A DNA stretch of 64,000 bases from JAGLCW01 sp964427915 (GCA_964427915.1 CAYRWA010000001.1:66834-130833), one strand, 5' to 3'. Counted from the stretch's first letter, positions 51,116 to 59,548 are shown. A program made the numbers and translations. The notes: generated by a model not told the origin, from the letters alone.

Positions 51116-51791
51116 GAACAGGTGGTTCAATCTTGTAACCAACACCGCGAACAGTTTGAACTAACGTAGAGGCAGACTGTAGCTTCTTGCGCAGAGAGGT
51201 TACGTGCACATCTATCACGCGCTGAATTACATACACTTCATTTTTCCATACACCATCCAGGATTTGTTCTCTTGATAAAACATTTCCAGCATGACTCGCT
51301 AAAAATACCAGAATGTCAAATTCCAACTGTGTTAAATCGAGGGGAGATTTATGTAGTAGTGCTTCTCTTCGATCTATATTCACATACAAATCTTCGTTGG
51401 GCCAATAAAAATCAGATTTTTGTTGCGACCGGGATAGGATTTTTTGCACCCTGGCAAGAAGAACTTTTGGACTGAAGGGTTTCGTGATATAGTCTTCTGC
51501 TCCTAACTCAAGGCCTTTGACAATATCAAGATCTTCACTTTTTGCTGATTCGATAAACACTGGAATATGCTTAAACTGGCGTTCTTTTTTCATGAAGGTT
51601 AGTATTTCGAGGCCAGAAATTTCAGGTAACATCAGATCTAGAATCACAAGATCTATAGGGTGTGTTCTTAATAGTCGTATAGCCTCTGTACCAGTTTTTG
51701 CTAGTAAAACCTGATACCCTTCTTTCTCTAAATGAAACTGAATAAGTTCAAGTAAATCTTCGTTATCCTCCGTTAATAGAATAGTGCTCAT
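51105..51791 (-). CDS. phoB: PhoB-like response regulator (OmpR family)
   Basis: 228 aa. Receiver domain with acidic pocket TEDNED, phospho-acceptor Asp52 (VILDLMLPE) and Lys in YITKPF, then a winged-helix DNA-binding domain ending VRGVGYKIE. Together with phoR and phoU this forms a phosphate-type two-component system. AAGGAG lies 7 nt before the ATG, inside the maf gene, with which it overlaps by 29 nt. Confidence 0.93.
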   Translation of the reverse strand: MSTILLTEDNEDLLELIQFHLEKEGYQVLLAKTGTEAIRLLRTHPIDLVILDLMLPEISGLEILTFMKKERQFKHIPVFIESAKSEDLDIVKGLELGAEDYITKPFSPKVLLARVQKILSRSQQKSDFYWPNEDLYVNIDRREALLHKSPLDLTQLEFDILVFLASHAGNVLSREQILDGVWKNEVYVIQRVIDVHVTSLRKKLQSASTLVQTVRGVGYKIEPPVHET

Positions 51792-52395
51792 ATAAAAGCT
51801 CCTTGCAAGTAACTCCTAGAGGTAGTATAACATGACAAAATGTTTCGACAGGAAATCCAACTACATTCCAAATGCTGCCTTCCACAGAAGAAATAAAAGA
51901 AGAGGGTACTTCTTGAATACCATAAGCACCAGCTTTATCAAAAGGTTTGCTCGTGGCAATATACGATCGAATTTCTGATTCCTGAAGTGGTGAAAACGTC
52001 ACTTTTGTTCTTTCTGAAAACCCGATTCGTCTTACAACCACATGGGATACAATCCGAAGAATGATCACCGAACTCACTACGGTATGAGAAGTACCCGATA
52101 AGCTTTTTAACATAGAAAAAGCAGAAGCCTCATTGCGTGGTTTGCCTACAATATTTTCCGAAGTGGCAATAGCCGTATCGCAGGCAATGATCATGGCATC
52201 TTCCTCAAAGTCTGTTTGGAAAACGCAATTGGCCTTTATTTGTGCATTTTGGTGAGTAAAAAAATCAATTTCATCGGGACGGTACTTCTTCGAATCTAGT
52301 TCTTCACAAGTTGGCCTTACAGAGCGATACAAAGGAAAGAGGAAGCGAAAAATCTCTTTTCTTCTGGCTGAATTGGAAGCAAGAATGAGGTCCAT
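51763..52395 (-). CDS. maf: Maf-family nucleotide pyrophosphatase
   Basis: 210 aa. It begins MDLILASNSARRKEI, with CDTAIA, VGKPRNEASAFSMLKSLSG, KAGAYGIQ and WNVVGFP, all Maf signatures; the family hydrolyses non-canonical or modified NTPs (dTTP/UTP type in many). The ATG at 52395 shares a base with the upstream stop (TAATG). In-frame codons further upstream belong to the HEAT-like gene region. The end overlaps phoB by 29 nt. Confidence 0.92.
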   Translation of the reverse strand: MDLILASNSARRKEIFRFLFPLYRSVRPTCEELDSKKYRPDEIDFFTHQNAQIKANCVFQTDFEEDAMIIACDTAIATSENIVGKPRNEASAFSMLKSLSGTSHTVVSSVIILRIVSHVVVRRIGFSERTKVTFSPLQESEIRSYIATSKPFDKAGAYGIQEVPSSFISSVEGSIWNVVGFPVETFCHVILPLGVTCKELLYEHYSINGG

Positions 52396-53462
52396 TAATC
52401 CGAGGGTGTGTGCAAGAAGGACTCCGCCATCACCCGTACAATAGGTACGGTAGAATGTGCAGCAAGTACAATATAGGGTTGACCTGTTTCTTTCATATCT
52501 TGTAAGCAAGTAAAAACTTTTTGAAGCAATTGAGAAGAACTATGAACAGTAGTGTTTTGCAGATAATCAAAGAGAATTTTTGCAGCCCTATCACTACCGA
52601 CCAATCGAAGCCCTTCTAAGCATTGGGTAAGAACTATGGTAGTGTTGCCTTCTTGTAGCAGTCTTTTGCAAATAGAATCCTCAATAGCAGGCACATGTAA
52701 ATTGGATAAAACTTGAACCCCAAGAATCACAAACTCGTCGTGCTGTGAAAAAAGTAGTTTTCGGAAATAATCGAAACGGTCTGGTGGAATTTTTTGAATA
52801 TCTAGTGACCCCATTGGATACGCAGATAAAAAACCTTTCAAATAAGAGGCATAGGCATTTTCAAAGGAAGAAAACTCCAGTGCTTGAAAGGGTACAGAAA
52901 AAGCATTTACCCAGGCTGCTTCAACATCCACTGAAAAAAGAGATTGTATCAACTCCATTCGTTCCATAGTGGGGATCTCATTTTGATCTAACTCTGACTG
53001 CAAAAAAGAAAGAGATCGCGAATCTCGCAGTTCTCGAATCAAATAATGAAACATAGCCGGAATTGTAGCATCGTTCGATAGGACTATATTCGACGCAGAG
53101 TGGTCATAAGAAGGAAGACGCACAATGTCTTGGTGATACAAGTCTGTAAGATGTTCAAAAATGGAAGGTTCAAAAAGGATATCGGAAAAACGACGAAACG
53201 TATCCGAATTCCGGTGAATGGTTGAAAGTTTTTTAGTAAGCAATTGAAACAAAAAAGTAGGATCCGTCTTTAAAAAGGAAGCGACAATACTTTCTTTTTG
53301 AATTGTGCCACTGCGCAAGTAAGAAACGAACTTGTTTTCAATCTTACTTTCTTTTCTGGGCTTTCGAAACCATAGTAACTGAAGGATGATTGCAAAGATC
53401 ATTAAAAAAATACTTACAACAAGAGGCAAATATTCCATTAGAAAAGCAAACTGTGTAGTCAA
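52395..53462 (-). CDS. Membrane-anchored helical (HEAT-like) repeat protein
   Basis: 355 aa. A membrane helix (about 10-31) is followed by a basic segment and a wholly helical domain. The last third shows paired helices of HEAT type (DEFVILGVQVLSNLHVPAIE, TTIVLTQCLEGLRLVGSDRA, PYIVLAAHSTVPIVRVMAES). The orientation puts the repeats in the cytoplasm if the N-terminus is outside, but I cannot settle that. It sits between a response regulator and maf, coupled to maf by TAATG. It may be an adaptor for the regulator; this is inference. Confidence 0.72.
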   Translation of the reverse strand: MTTQFAFLMEYLPLVVSIFLMIFAIILQLLWFRKPRKESKIENKFVSYLRSGTIQKESIVASFLKTDPTFLFQLLTKKLSTIHRNSDTFRRFSDILFEPSIFEHLTDLYHQDIVRLPSYDHSASNIVLSNDATIPAMFHYLIRELRDSRSLSFLQSELDQNEIPTMERMELIQSLFSVDVEAAWVNAFSVPFQALEFSSFENAYASYLKGFLSAYPMGSLDIQKIPPDRFDYFRKLLFSQHDEFVILGVQVLSNLHVPAIEDSICKRLLQEGNTTIVLTQCLEGLRLVGSDRAAKILFDYLQNTTVHSSSQLLQKVFTCLQDMKETGQPYIVLAAHSTVPIVRVMAESFLHTPSD

Positions 53463-53479
53463 GCCTTATTCTCCAATAG

Positions 53480-54262
53480 TTAATCTAAAAATAACTTCAT
53501 GAATGCTTCTGCTGAAAGATTCTTTCGACTTTGCTTTGGATAAACAAGTATTTTTAGGTCTGCCTTATCTCGATTGTTTTGTTTGAATAACTGAATTAGA
53601 TTTTTACAATACTTTTCCAGTTCAGGATTGGTTGTAAACAATACAAAGTGATCACCGTTTTCAGTGTTGGAAGTAAAAATGAAGTGGCCGTTATCTCTTT
53701 CGCGAAGACTCAGGGTAACTGCTAACAAAAAATCCTCTTGAATGGACTGCGCAGCAGAATCATCATCATTGACAATCTGTATTTTCAAGACATGAAACTC
53801 AATATCTTTTTGAATCCAGTCTGCCAATTTGAGGGTCGCTGCCTTACGGGGATATCTTAAAATAAGAGTACTTTGTGGAACTTCATCCTTTTTTTTGATC
53901 AAACGATGAATTCGAATTTCAAGCTCTTCAAAATCAAAAGGCTTTACAAGATAATCATCTGCTCCAACCTTAAATCCTCTTATTTTATCTTCGGTTTGTG
54001 TTCGGGCTGTTAAGAAGATAATTGGAATGTTTTTCGTATCCTCGTTTTCTTTTAGCTTAGCTGCCACCTGAAAGCCATCCATTTCTGGCATCATAACGTC
54101 AAGCAAAATTAAATCAGGCTTTTTTGTATTGGCGATTTCTAAAGCTTTTATGGGACTAGATGTTTGTTCCACCTGGTAGTGCTTCATTTTTAAATGCAAG
54201 GTAAGCAGGGAAAGGATATCTGGTTCATCATCTACAATCAGGATTTTGGTGATATTAGACAT
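53480..54262 (-). CDS. Response regulator with an unusual, possibly degenerate GGDEF output domain
   Basis: 260 aa. The receiver (1-122) is complete: DDE at 11-13, Asp55 (LLDVMMPE), Thr85 and Lys107 (LVKPFD). The remaining 130 residues contain NGDHFVLF (202-209) after a long helix, followed by ADLKILVYPKQ and a closing helix; the order resembles a GGDEF domain in which GGDEF became NGDHF and the metal-binding D of the first strand is not obvious. It would be catalytically dead as a cyclase. No partner kinase adjoins. It starts 17 nt after the ferredoxin stop and lacks a good Shine-Dalgarno. Confidence 0.82.
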   Translation of the reverse strand: MSNITKILIVDDEPDILSLLTLHLKMKHYQVEQTSSPIKALEIANTKKPDLILLDVMMPEMDGFQVAAKLKENEDTKNIPIIFLTARTQTEDKIRGFKVGADDYLVKPFDFEELEIRIHRLIKKKDEVPQSTLILRYPRKAATLKLADWIQKDIEFHVLKIQIVNDDDSAAQSIQEDFLLAVTLSLRERDNGHFIFTSNTENGDHFVLFTTNPELEKYCKNLIQLFKQNNRDKADLKILVYPKQSRKNLSAEAFMKLFLD

Positions 54263-54279
54263 TGGATTGTTTCAAGCCT

Positions 54280-54489
54280 CTACTTCCAAATTTCAATACA
54301 GGTATCGGGGCAAATAAGGGCACAAGACGTGCATGCAGTGCACTTGCTCATATCTTCTTCTTTGATAGTTGCAGGATGATAGCCAGATTGGTTGATGTCA
54401 TTTTTCAAGGCAATAATCTTCACCGGACAAACTTCAACACACAAAGAACAACCTTTGCATAAATCTTCATTAAATACAACTTTGGGCAT
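54280..54489 (-). CDS. 2[4Fe-4S] ferredoxin, KorD-like
   Basis: 69 aa with two full clusters: Cys11, 14, 17, 21 and Cys50, 53, 56, 60, each ending C-P. The spacing between the clusters and the N-Q-S-G-Y-H-P-A loop resemble the delta subunit of 2-oxoacid:ferredoxin oxidoreductases (KorD/VorD), not a plain clostridial ferredoxin. No alpha, beta or gamma subunit is adjacent; an acyl-CoA dehydrogenase precedes it by 9 nt. It could carry electrons for that enzyme or for an unlinked oxidoreductase. GGAGG precedes the ATG. Confidence 0.9.
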   Translation of the reverse strand: MPKVVFNEDLCKGCSLCVEVCPVKIIALKNDINQSGYHPATIKEEDMSKCTACTSCALICPDTCIEIWK

Positions 54490-54498
54490 AACTCCTCC

Positions 54499-55656
54499 TT
54501 ATTTCGATAATTCTCGAACTAATTCTTGGGCTACTACAATTCGTTGGATTTGGTTTGTACCTTCATAAATCTGAGTAATTTTTGCATCTCGGCACATTTT
54601 CTCTACGGGATAATCTTTCATATATCCATATCCACCCATCACTTGTATGGCATCCAAGGTAACTTTTACAGCAACGTCTGAAGCAAAATATTTCGCCATA
54701 GCAGAACACTTGCCAATTTTCTTTTCGCCAGCATCAACGGTAGCTGCAGAATTGTACACGAGAGATCGTGCGGCTTCAATTTGTGTTGCCATATCAGCTA
54801 GCATAAATTTGACTGCTTGTTGTGCTACAATCGGTTGACCAAATTGTATTCTTTTTGTTGCGTAATGCAATGATTCTTCAAAGGCTCCTTGTGCAATACC
54901 CAAAGCCTGTGCCCCAACACCCGTTCGGGAATGATCAAAGTTATCCATGGCAATTAAAAAACCACGTCCAGGAGCTCCTAATTTGTTTTCTTCAGGGATA
55001 AAAACATCGTCAAATAAAAGGTCGCAGGTGTGGGTCGCACGGATGCCCATTTTTTTTTCTTTGTCACCAAAATGAAACCCTTTCCATCCCTTTTCAACAA
55101 TAAAAGCTGTTATGCCTCGAATCCCCTTTTTTGGGTTTATGGTTGCCAAAACTACATAAACATCTGCTATCGATCCATTGGTGATGAAAATTTTTGTTCC
55201 ATTTAATCGGTATCCACCGTCGCAGGGAGTTGCCGTAGTTTTGATGGCGGATGCATCAGATCCTGCTTCTGCTTCAGTAAGGGCAAAAGCAGCAAGGTAT
55301 TCACCGGTTGCTATTTTTGGTAAATACTTCTTTTTTTGATCCTCTGTACCCCACTTCACAATAGGATAAGAACCAAGTGCATTTACGGAATAGGCACAGC
55401 TAACTCCGCCGCATACTCTAGAAAATTCTTCTTGGACGAGGCAAAGCTCCGTTACACCCATCTCCATACCATCGTATTCTTTCGGAATGAAGATACGCAT
55501 AAAATCCAATCGACCCATTTCTTTAATTAAGTCAACAGGACATTCATCTTTCTCGTCCAATTCAGCTCGAAGAGGTTTAATTCTTTCTTCTGCAAATCGC
55601 CGGGCAGCATTACGCAATACTTCTTGTTCATGACTCCAAAAATATTTCATACTCAT
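54499..55656 (-). CDS. Acyl-CoA dehydrogenase
   Basis: 385 aa, normal for short/branched-chain acyl-CoA dehydrogenases. FAD-binding phrases FALTEAEAGSDASAI, FITNGSIAD and GGYGYMKDYPVEK are present, and the catalytic base Glu is in QIYEGTNQIQR. Electrons normally pass to ETF, but no etfAB lies in the window. The start is one of two ATGs (55656 or 55650); neither has a good Shine-Dalgarno. It heads a minus-strand unit that continues into ferredoxin, a response regulator, maf and phoBR. GAAAC-G-GTTTC lies about 20 nt upstream. Confidence 0.92.
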   Translation of the reverse strand: MSMKYFWSHEQEVLRNAARRFAEERIKPLRAELDEKDECPVDLIKEMGRLDFMRIFIPKEYDGMEMGVTELCLVQEEFSRVCGGVSCAYSVNALGSYPIVKWGTEDQKKKYLPKIATGEYLAAFALTEAEAGSDASAIKTTATPCDGGYRLNGTKIFITNGSIADVYVVLATINPKKGIRGITAFIVEKGWKGFHFGDKEKKMGIRATHTCDLLFDDVFIPEENKLGAPGRGFLIAMDNFDHSRTGVGAQALGIAQGAFEESLHYATKRIQFGQPIVAQQAVKFMLADMATQIEAARSLVYNSAATVDAGEKKIGKCSAMAKYFASDVAVKVTLDAIQVMGGYGYMKDYPVEKMCRDAKITQIYEGTNQIQRIVVAQELVRELSK

Positions 55657-55706
55657 GATTGTACGAATTCTCGAAACGGTTTCAATATGGGAACGTATTT
55701 GATAAT

Positions 55707-55734
55707 TTGTACAAATCAATTCATGTTATATACT
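55707..55734 (+). promoter_or_regulatory. Possible promoter for ricT
   Basis: TTGTAC (55707-55712), 16-nt spacer, TATACT (55729-55734), about 27 nt before the ricT ATG. The -35 overlaps a 10-bp palindrome TTTGTACAAA (55706-55715) midway between ricT and the divergent dehydrogenase. Confidence 0.42.
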
Positions 55735-55760
55735 TGTTAGAGACAATGAAGGAGTTGTAT

Positions 55761-56879
55761 ATGCAACATATAGCAAAAACAAGAATCAAAGTGAAAATGT
55801 ACCGATTCTTATGCCCTGAACATATCAAGATAAAATCAGGCGATAAAGTAAAGGTACAATTTGCAGATAAAGAGATAGACTATGGTGAAGTTATTAACTT
55901 ATGCCCATACCATGAAAAAATTCATACCGATGGAGCTATCCTTGAAACATCCACCAATATCTCAGCCCAATCCAAAAACGATTTGGTTTTAAAGGACAAA
56001 GAAGTACTTCGCTACTGCCAAGACAAATCGCAGGAACTCAAGCTGAATATGATCTTGGTAAAAGCAGAACATGTTTTAGACGGTTCCAAGATTATTATCT
56101 ATTTCACATCAGAAAAGCGAATAGATTTTCGTGAATTGGTAAAAGGTTTGAACAATTTCTTAAACCACAAAACAAGAGTAGAACTTTGGCAAATTAGCTC
56201 TAGAGAAAAAGCTATTCTTATTGGTGGAATTGGAGTTTGTGGTCGAGAAGTCTGCTGCCGTTGTATTGGTAAGATTCCGGATACAGTGGGTATTCGCACA
56301 GTTAAAGAACAGTGTTTAGAAATTAATCCCATTAAAATTACTGGAATTTGCGGCAAACTAATGTGCTGTTTAACCTACGAACATGATCAGTACAAACAAA
56401 TGCAAAAAGAATTCCCCGCGATCAACAGCACCGTTACAATAGGAGATAAAAAAGGAATCATTCACAACATTAACTACATTAGTCAAAAAATGAAAATTCG
56501 CTTTGAAGATGGTATCACGAGAGAAATTACATTGAACGAGTACCTAGGAAAAGAGCCTTCCCCCTTAACGGACGTTGAATCAAAAGAGGAATCAAAAATT
56601 CACATCGTCAAACCTCGAACCATAAAGGATCGCGTAAAAAAAGTCTTTAAAAGCCGGTCCAATCGAACAGAAGATAATCAAGTAGAACCCCCAGCAAAAG
56701 AGAATCAACCTCCTTCAAAAAAATCCAGTAAACCTTCTTCTGAACAAACAGAAAACAAACCTCAAAACAAACCATCCAAAAACAAACCGCCAGGATTTTC
56801 AAAACCCTGGCGGAAAAGAAGGTTTCCTCGAAAAACAAAAAACGAAGACTCCTCCAGTGGAGAAAAGAAAAAACCGTAA
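55761..56879 (+). CDS. ricT: PSP1-domain protein RicT (YaaT)
   Basis: 372 aa. The PSP1 core spans about 60-260 with FTSEKRIDFRELV and the cysteine-rich phrases GVCGREVCCRC and GICGKLMCCLTYE that define the family. In Bacillus, RicT forms a [4Fe-4S]-containing complex with RicA and RicF that promotes RNase Y processing of mRNAs; ricA and ricF are not here. The last 90 residues are a basic, K/P/N-rich disordered tail. I start at ATG 55761 with AAGGAG upstream. The stop is 4 nt from the convergent rubrerythrin stop. Confidence 0.9.
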   Translation: MQHIAKTRIKVKMYRFLCPEHIKIKSGDKVKVQFADKEIDYGEVINLCPYHEKIHTDGAILETSTNISAQSKNDLVLKDKEVLRYCQDKSQELKLNMILVKAEHVLDGSKIIIYFTSEKRIDFRELVKGLNNFLNHKTRVELWQISSREKAILIGGIGVCGREVCCRCIGKIPDTVGIRTVKEQCLEINPIKITGICGKLMCCLTYEHDQYKQMQKEFPAINSTVTIGDKKGIIHNINYISQKMKIRFEDGITREITLNEYLGKEPSPLTDVESKEESKIHIVKPRTIKDRVKKVFKSRSNRTEDNQVEPPAKENQPPSKKSSKPSSEQTENKPQNKPSKNKPPGFSKPWRKRRFPRKTKNEDSSSGEKKKP

Positions 56880-56883
56880 AGTA

Positions 56884-57378
56884 TTATTCTACCATTTTGA
56901 AAGCTAAGGCCTTTGCTCCACAAATGGGACAAACTGCTGGTTTTTCGTCTAAATGAATGTATCCACACACATTGCATAGATAGACATTTCGATCTTTGTT
57001 ATCTTGAAGTGTTTCTAAAGCTTCTCTGTATCTTTGTTCGTGTACCTTCTCTGCTTCCATTGCTAAAGTAAAGCCACGCTTTGCAGTCTCTTGGGATTCC
57101 TCCTGTGCTTCTTTGATCATTCGTGGATACATCGATTCATGTTCATGGTTTTCACCTTCCATTGCATCGCGAAGGTTTTCTTCTGTGCTTTTCACTCCAC
57201 ACATGTTTTTAAAATGATTCATGGCATGTAAAGTTTCTGCTTCTGCAGTCGCACGAAACAGTTTAGCGGCAAAAGAATATCCCTCTAAATCGGCCTTATC
57301 AGCATACGCTAGGTATTTCCGATTTGCTTGGGACTCTCCAGCAAATGCTTCCTTTAAATTCTGTAAAGTTTTGTCCAT
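56884..57378 (-). CDS. Rubrerythrin
   Basis: 164 aa. An N-terminal ferritin-like four-helix bundle with the expected glutamates (FAGESQANRKY, AEAETLHAMNH, EGENHEHESMYP, AMEAEKVHEQRY) binds the di-iron site. A C-terminal rubredoxin domain has CNVCG and CPICG. It reduces hydrogen peroxide in anaerobes. I start at ATG 57378 with AAGGAGG upstream. It is the last gene on this strand, 52 nt after the unknown gene; that gap may hold its own promoter, but no strong one is seen. Confidence 0.96.
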   Translation of the reverse strand: MDKTLQNLKEAFAGESQANRKYLAYADKADLEGYSFAAKLFRATAEAETLHAMNHFKNMCGVKSTEENLRDAMEGENHEHESMYPRMIKEAQEESQETAKRGFTLAMEAEKVHEQRYREALETLQDNKDRNVYLCNVCGYIHLDEKPAVCPICGAKALAFKMVE

Positions 57379-57430
57379 ACAAGCCTCCTTGTTAAAATGT
57401 AAAAATTGCATATCTATTTTATCATTTTTG

Positions 57431-58036
57431 CTAAGTAAAAATTCGATTTTTTCTGGATCGAATCCGAAGAAAACATTTTGGATGCAAAATCATTCTCTGT
57501 ATCAAAAATGGGGGTTGAAAGCCTACTTTTTCCAGTAGTCCAATGACTTCTCCCATTTCAGCCTTATGTAAAAGACGGTATACAAATTGATCAAACTGGT
57601 GCGATTCTTCGTAATACAAGGAAAAAATTCCTGGCTCGGTAAGCAGACGAAAAATGGCAGATAAGGTTGTAATGGGGAATTCTATCAAAGCCTGTACGTC
57701 AAAACAATCAAAGGAAAAAAACTGCTCTGGTTTCAATCTTTTCCATTCTTCAAATGGTAGATATCGCGCATGAAAAACAGAAGAAAAGCCAAATTCGGCA
57801 AAGTATTCCTTCCAGTGCTTTTCCATTGTTTTTTTTGCTGTAAATACCATCACTCGAATGGATTGCCTTTTGCATCGCTCAAACAAGGAAGGAACAATAC
57901 TTTGATCAGACAAACCATAAAGGGCAATTTGCTTTCCTTCTACGGGTTGAAAAGATCGCTCAAACATTGTTTCTACATTGCAATGTTTGAGCGGTACAGA
58001 CTTATCTTTTTTTGGATTTCGAATATCGATCTTCAT
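57431..58036 (-). CDS. Unknown protein overlapping queH, possibly methyltransferase-like
   Basis: 201 aa from the ATG at 58036, which overlaps the end of queH by 35 nt. Alternating strands and helices (KQIALYGLSD, SIRVMVFTAK, FSFDCFDVQALIEFP) and a closing L-L-E-K-V-G-F-Q segment recall a Rossmann-like class I methyltransferase with no recognisable SAM motif I. I would not assign an activity. The frame is open further upstream inside queH, so the start is uncertain. It belongs to the ruvB-queH unit. Confidence 0.6.
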   Translation of the reverse strand: MKIDIRNPKKDKSVPLKHCNVETMFERSFQPVEGKQIALYGLSDQSIVPSLFERCKRQSIRVMVFTAKKTMEKHWKEYFAEFGFSSVFHARYLPFEEWKRLKPEQFFSFDCFDVQALIEFPITTLSAIFRLLTEPGIFSLYYEESHQFDQFVYRLLHKAEMGEVIGLLEKVGFQPPFLIQRMILHPKCFLRIRSRKNRIFT

Positions 58037-58541
58037 TGGAAAAAATGCACCCGCAATACGATTGTTGATAATATCCTCGGTCTCTTGCCTCTTGCATTCC
58101 TTTCCGATACATCGTGCTCCAATCACGCACAACAAACTGAGAGGAAGAAAAAAATCTCTCGGCTTGCTCTTGAATTGTATGATGGTTTTGATAGGGACTA
58201 AAAAACAACGTGGAACTACAGAACTGAAAATGCCCTTCCAAAAACCTTTCATACGTTTCTTTCATCCGAATAAAGTAACAAATTGAACACCGATCGCAGG
58301 AAGAAGAAACAGGCAACGTTTCCTGCAAAAAATCCCGATACGGATAATTTCCGTACAGCATAGGAATATGAAAGTCTTCCATTAGTTGAAATGTTGCTTC
58401 TTTTCGTAACAAGTATTCCTTCAATGGATGAATATTGGGATTGTAAAAAAAACCAACAACAGAAAAATCATTCTGTAAGTCTTGCAGAGGAATAACTGCA
58501 CAAGGGGCACAACAAATGTGCATGAGCAAAGAAGGCTTCAC
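58002..58541 (-). CDS. queH: Epoxyqueuosine reductase QueH
   Basis: 179 aa. QueH, which replaces QueG in many anaerobes, reduces epoxyqueuosine to queuosine in tRNA. The cluster-binding cysteines are visible: HICCAPC (Cys10, 11, 14) and SCDRCSICYF (Cys82, 85, 88), with the typical YCGCIFS near the C-terminus. It overlaps ruvB by four bases (ATGA). tgt, the earlier step of the same pathway, is at 11.7 kb. Confidence 0.93.
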   Translation of the reverse strand: MKPSLLMHICCAPCAVIPLQDLQNDFSVVGFFYNPNIHPLKEYLLRKEATFQLMEDFHIPMLYGNYPYRDFLQETLPVSSSCDRCSICYFIRMKETYERFLEGHFQFCSSTLFFSPYQNHHTIQEQAERFFSSSQFVVRDWSTMYRKGMQEARDRGYYQQSYCGCIFSNEDRYSKSKKR

Positions 58542-59548
58542 GAAAACAAACCCTCCTCTACTTCGTACGATGTTACATATCCATTTCTTGTAAGATATTG
58601 AATTCCAGTTTTTGTCAAAACTCTTCCTCGTGGAGTTTTCTCAATATAGTTTAAAAGCAGAAGGTAGGGTTCTGTAATCTCCTCTAACGTCATACGATCT
58701 TCGCTTAAAATAGCACATATGGTGTTTAGGCCCATCGGCCTTCCATGTTTCTGGTACAACAAAAGAAGCAGTTTTCGATCCTGATCGGACAAACCATGTT
58801 CATCCAGCCTCATTATGGAAAAAGCCTGATCAAGTATTCCCATACCAATGTTCTTCTCAGATTTTACTGTCGCCACATCTCGAACTCGTTTTACCAAATG
58901 AATAGCTATTCTCGGGGTTCCCCTTGAACGTTTTGCTATTTCTGTAGCCTCTTGCTGCGGAATATCAATTTTTAATTGATGGGCTACATTTTGAATCACA
59001 TCAACAAGCTCTTCGATCGAATAGAATTGAAAATGATATGTTAATCCAAACCGGTCGCGAAGAGGTTTCGAAAGAAGACCAGCTCGAGTAGTAGCCCCTA
59101 TCAAGGTAAAAGGATTGCAAGGAATAGAAGCAGCCTTGATGTTTCTTCCTCCCCCTCGCACGATTTGAATCTCAAAATCTTCCATAACACTATAAAAAGA
59201 TTCTTCTATACGCTTATCCAATCGATGAATCTCATCAATGAATAAAATATCTCCTGGGTTGAGAGTCATGACTAAAGACATTAAATCAATAATCCGCTTA
59301 ATAGAGGTAGCTGTTGTTTTTACCAAGCGTCTTTCCATTTCATTGGACAAAACCATAGCCAATGATGTTTTCCCCAAACCTGGTGGCCCGTTTAGCAATA
59401 TGTGTTCTAGACATTCATTTCGATCTTGTGCTGCTTGCATAGCAATTTTCAAACTTTGCTTAATACCAGTTTGCCCAATATACTCTTTCAAAAGAGAAGG
59501 TCGCAGAAGATATTCTTCGCTTTTTAGTGTATTTTGTTTTTGGTTCAT
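58538..59548 (-). CDS. ruvB: Holliday junction branch-migration helicase RuvB
   Basis: 336 aa AAA+ motor. Walker A GPPGLGKTS, Walker B LFIDEIHRL, sensor 1 GATTRAGLLS with the DRFG arginine finger region, and the C-terminal winged-helix domain ending TRNGYVT. ruvA and ruvC are not adjacent. The start overlaps the stop of the exported protein gene (ATGA) and queH overlaps its end (ATGA), so the three are coupled. Confidence 0.97.
   Translation of the reverse strand: MNQKQNTLKSEEYLLRPSLLKEYIGQTGIKQSLKIAMQAAQDRNECLEHILLNGPPGLGKTSLAMVLSNEMERRLVKTTATSIKRIIDLMSLVMTLNPGDILFIDEIHRLDKRIEESFYSVMEDFEIQIVRGGGRNIKAASIPCNPFTLIGATTRAGLLSKPLRDRFGLTYHFQFYSIEELVDVIQNVAHQLKIDIPQQEATEIAKRSRGTPRIAIHLVKRVRDVATVKSEKNIGMGILDQAFSIMRLDEHGLSDQDRKLLLLLYQKHGRPMGLNTICAILSEDRMTLEEITEPYLLLLNYIEKTPRGRVLTKTGIQYLTRNGYVTSYEVEEGLFS

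Noticed and set aside
51115..51145. Longer N-terminus for the PhoR kinase
   Set aside because: The added ten codons lie within phoB, and the ATG at 51115 gives a normal short cytoplasmic start before the first membrane helix.
57431..58252. Longer 273-codon version of the unknown gene, or a queH frameshift fusion
   Set aside because: queH is complete with all its motifs in its own frame to 58002, and the extra 72 codons fall wholly inside it with no ribosome binding site; the start at 58036 is more likely.
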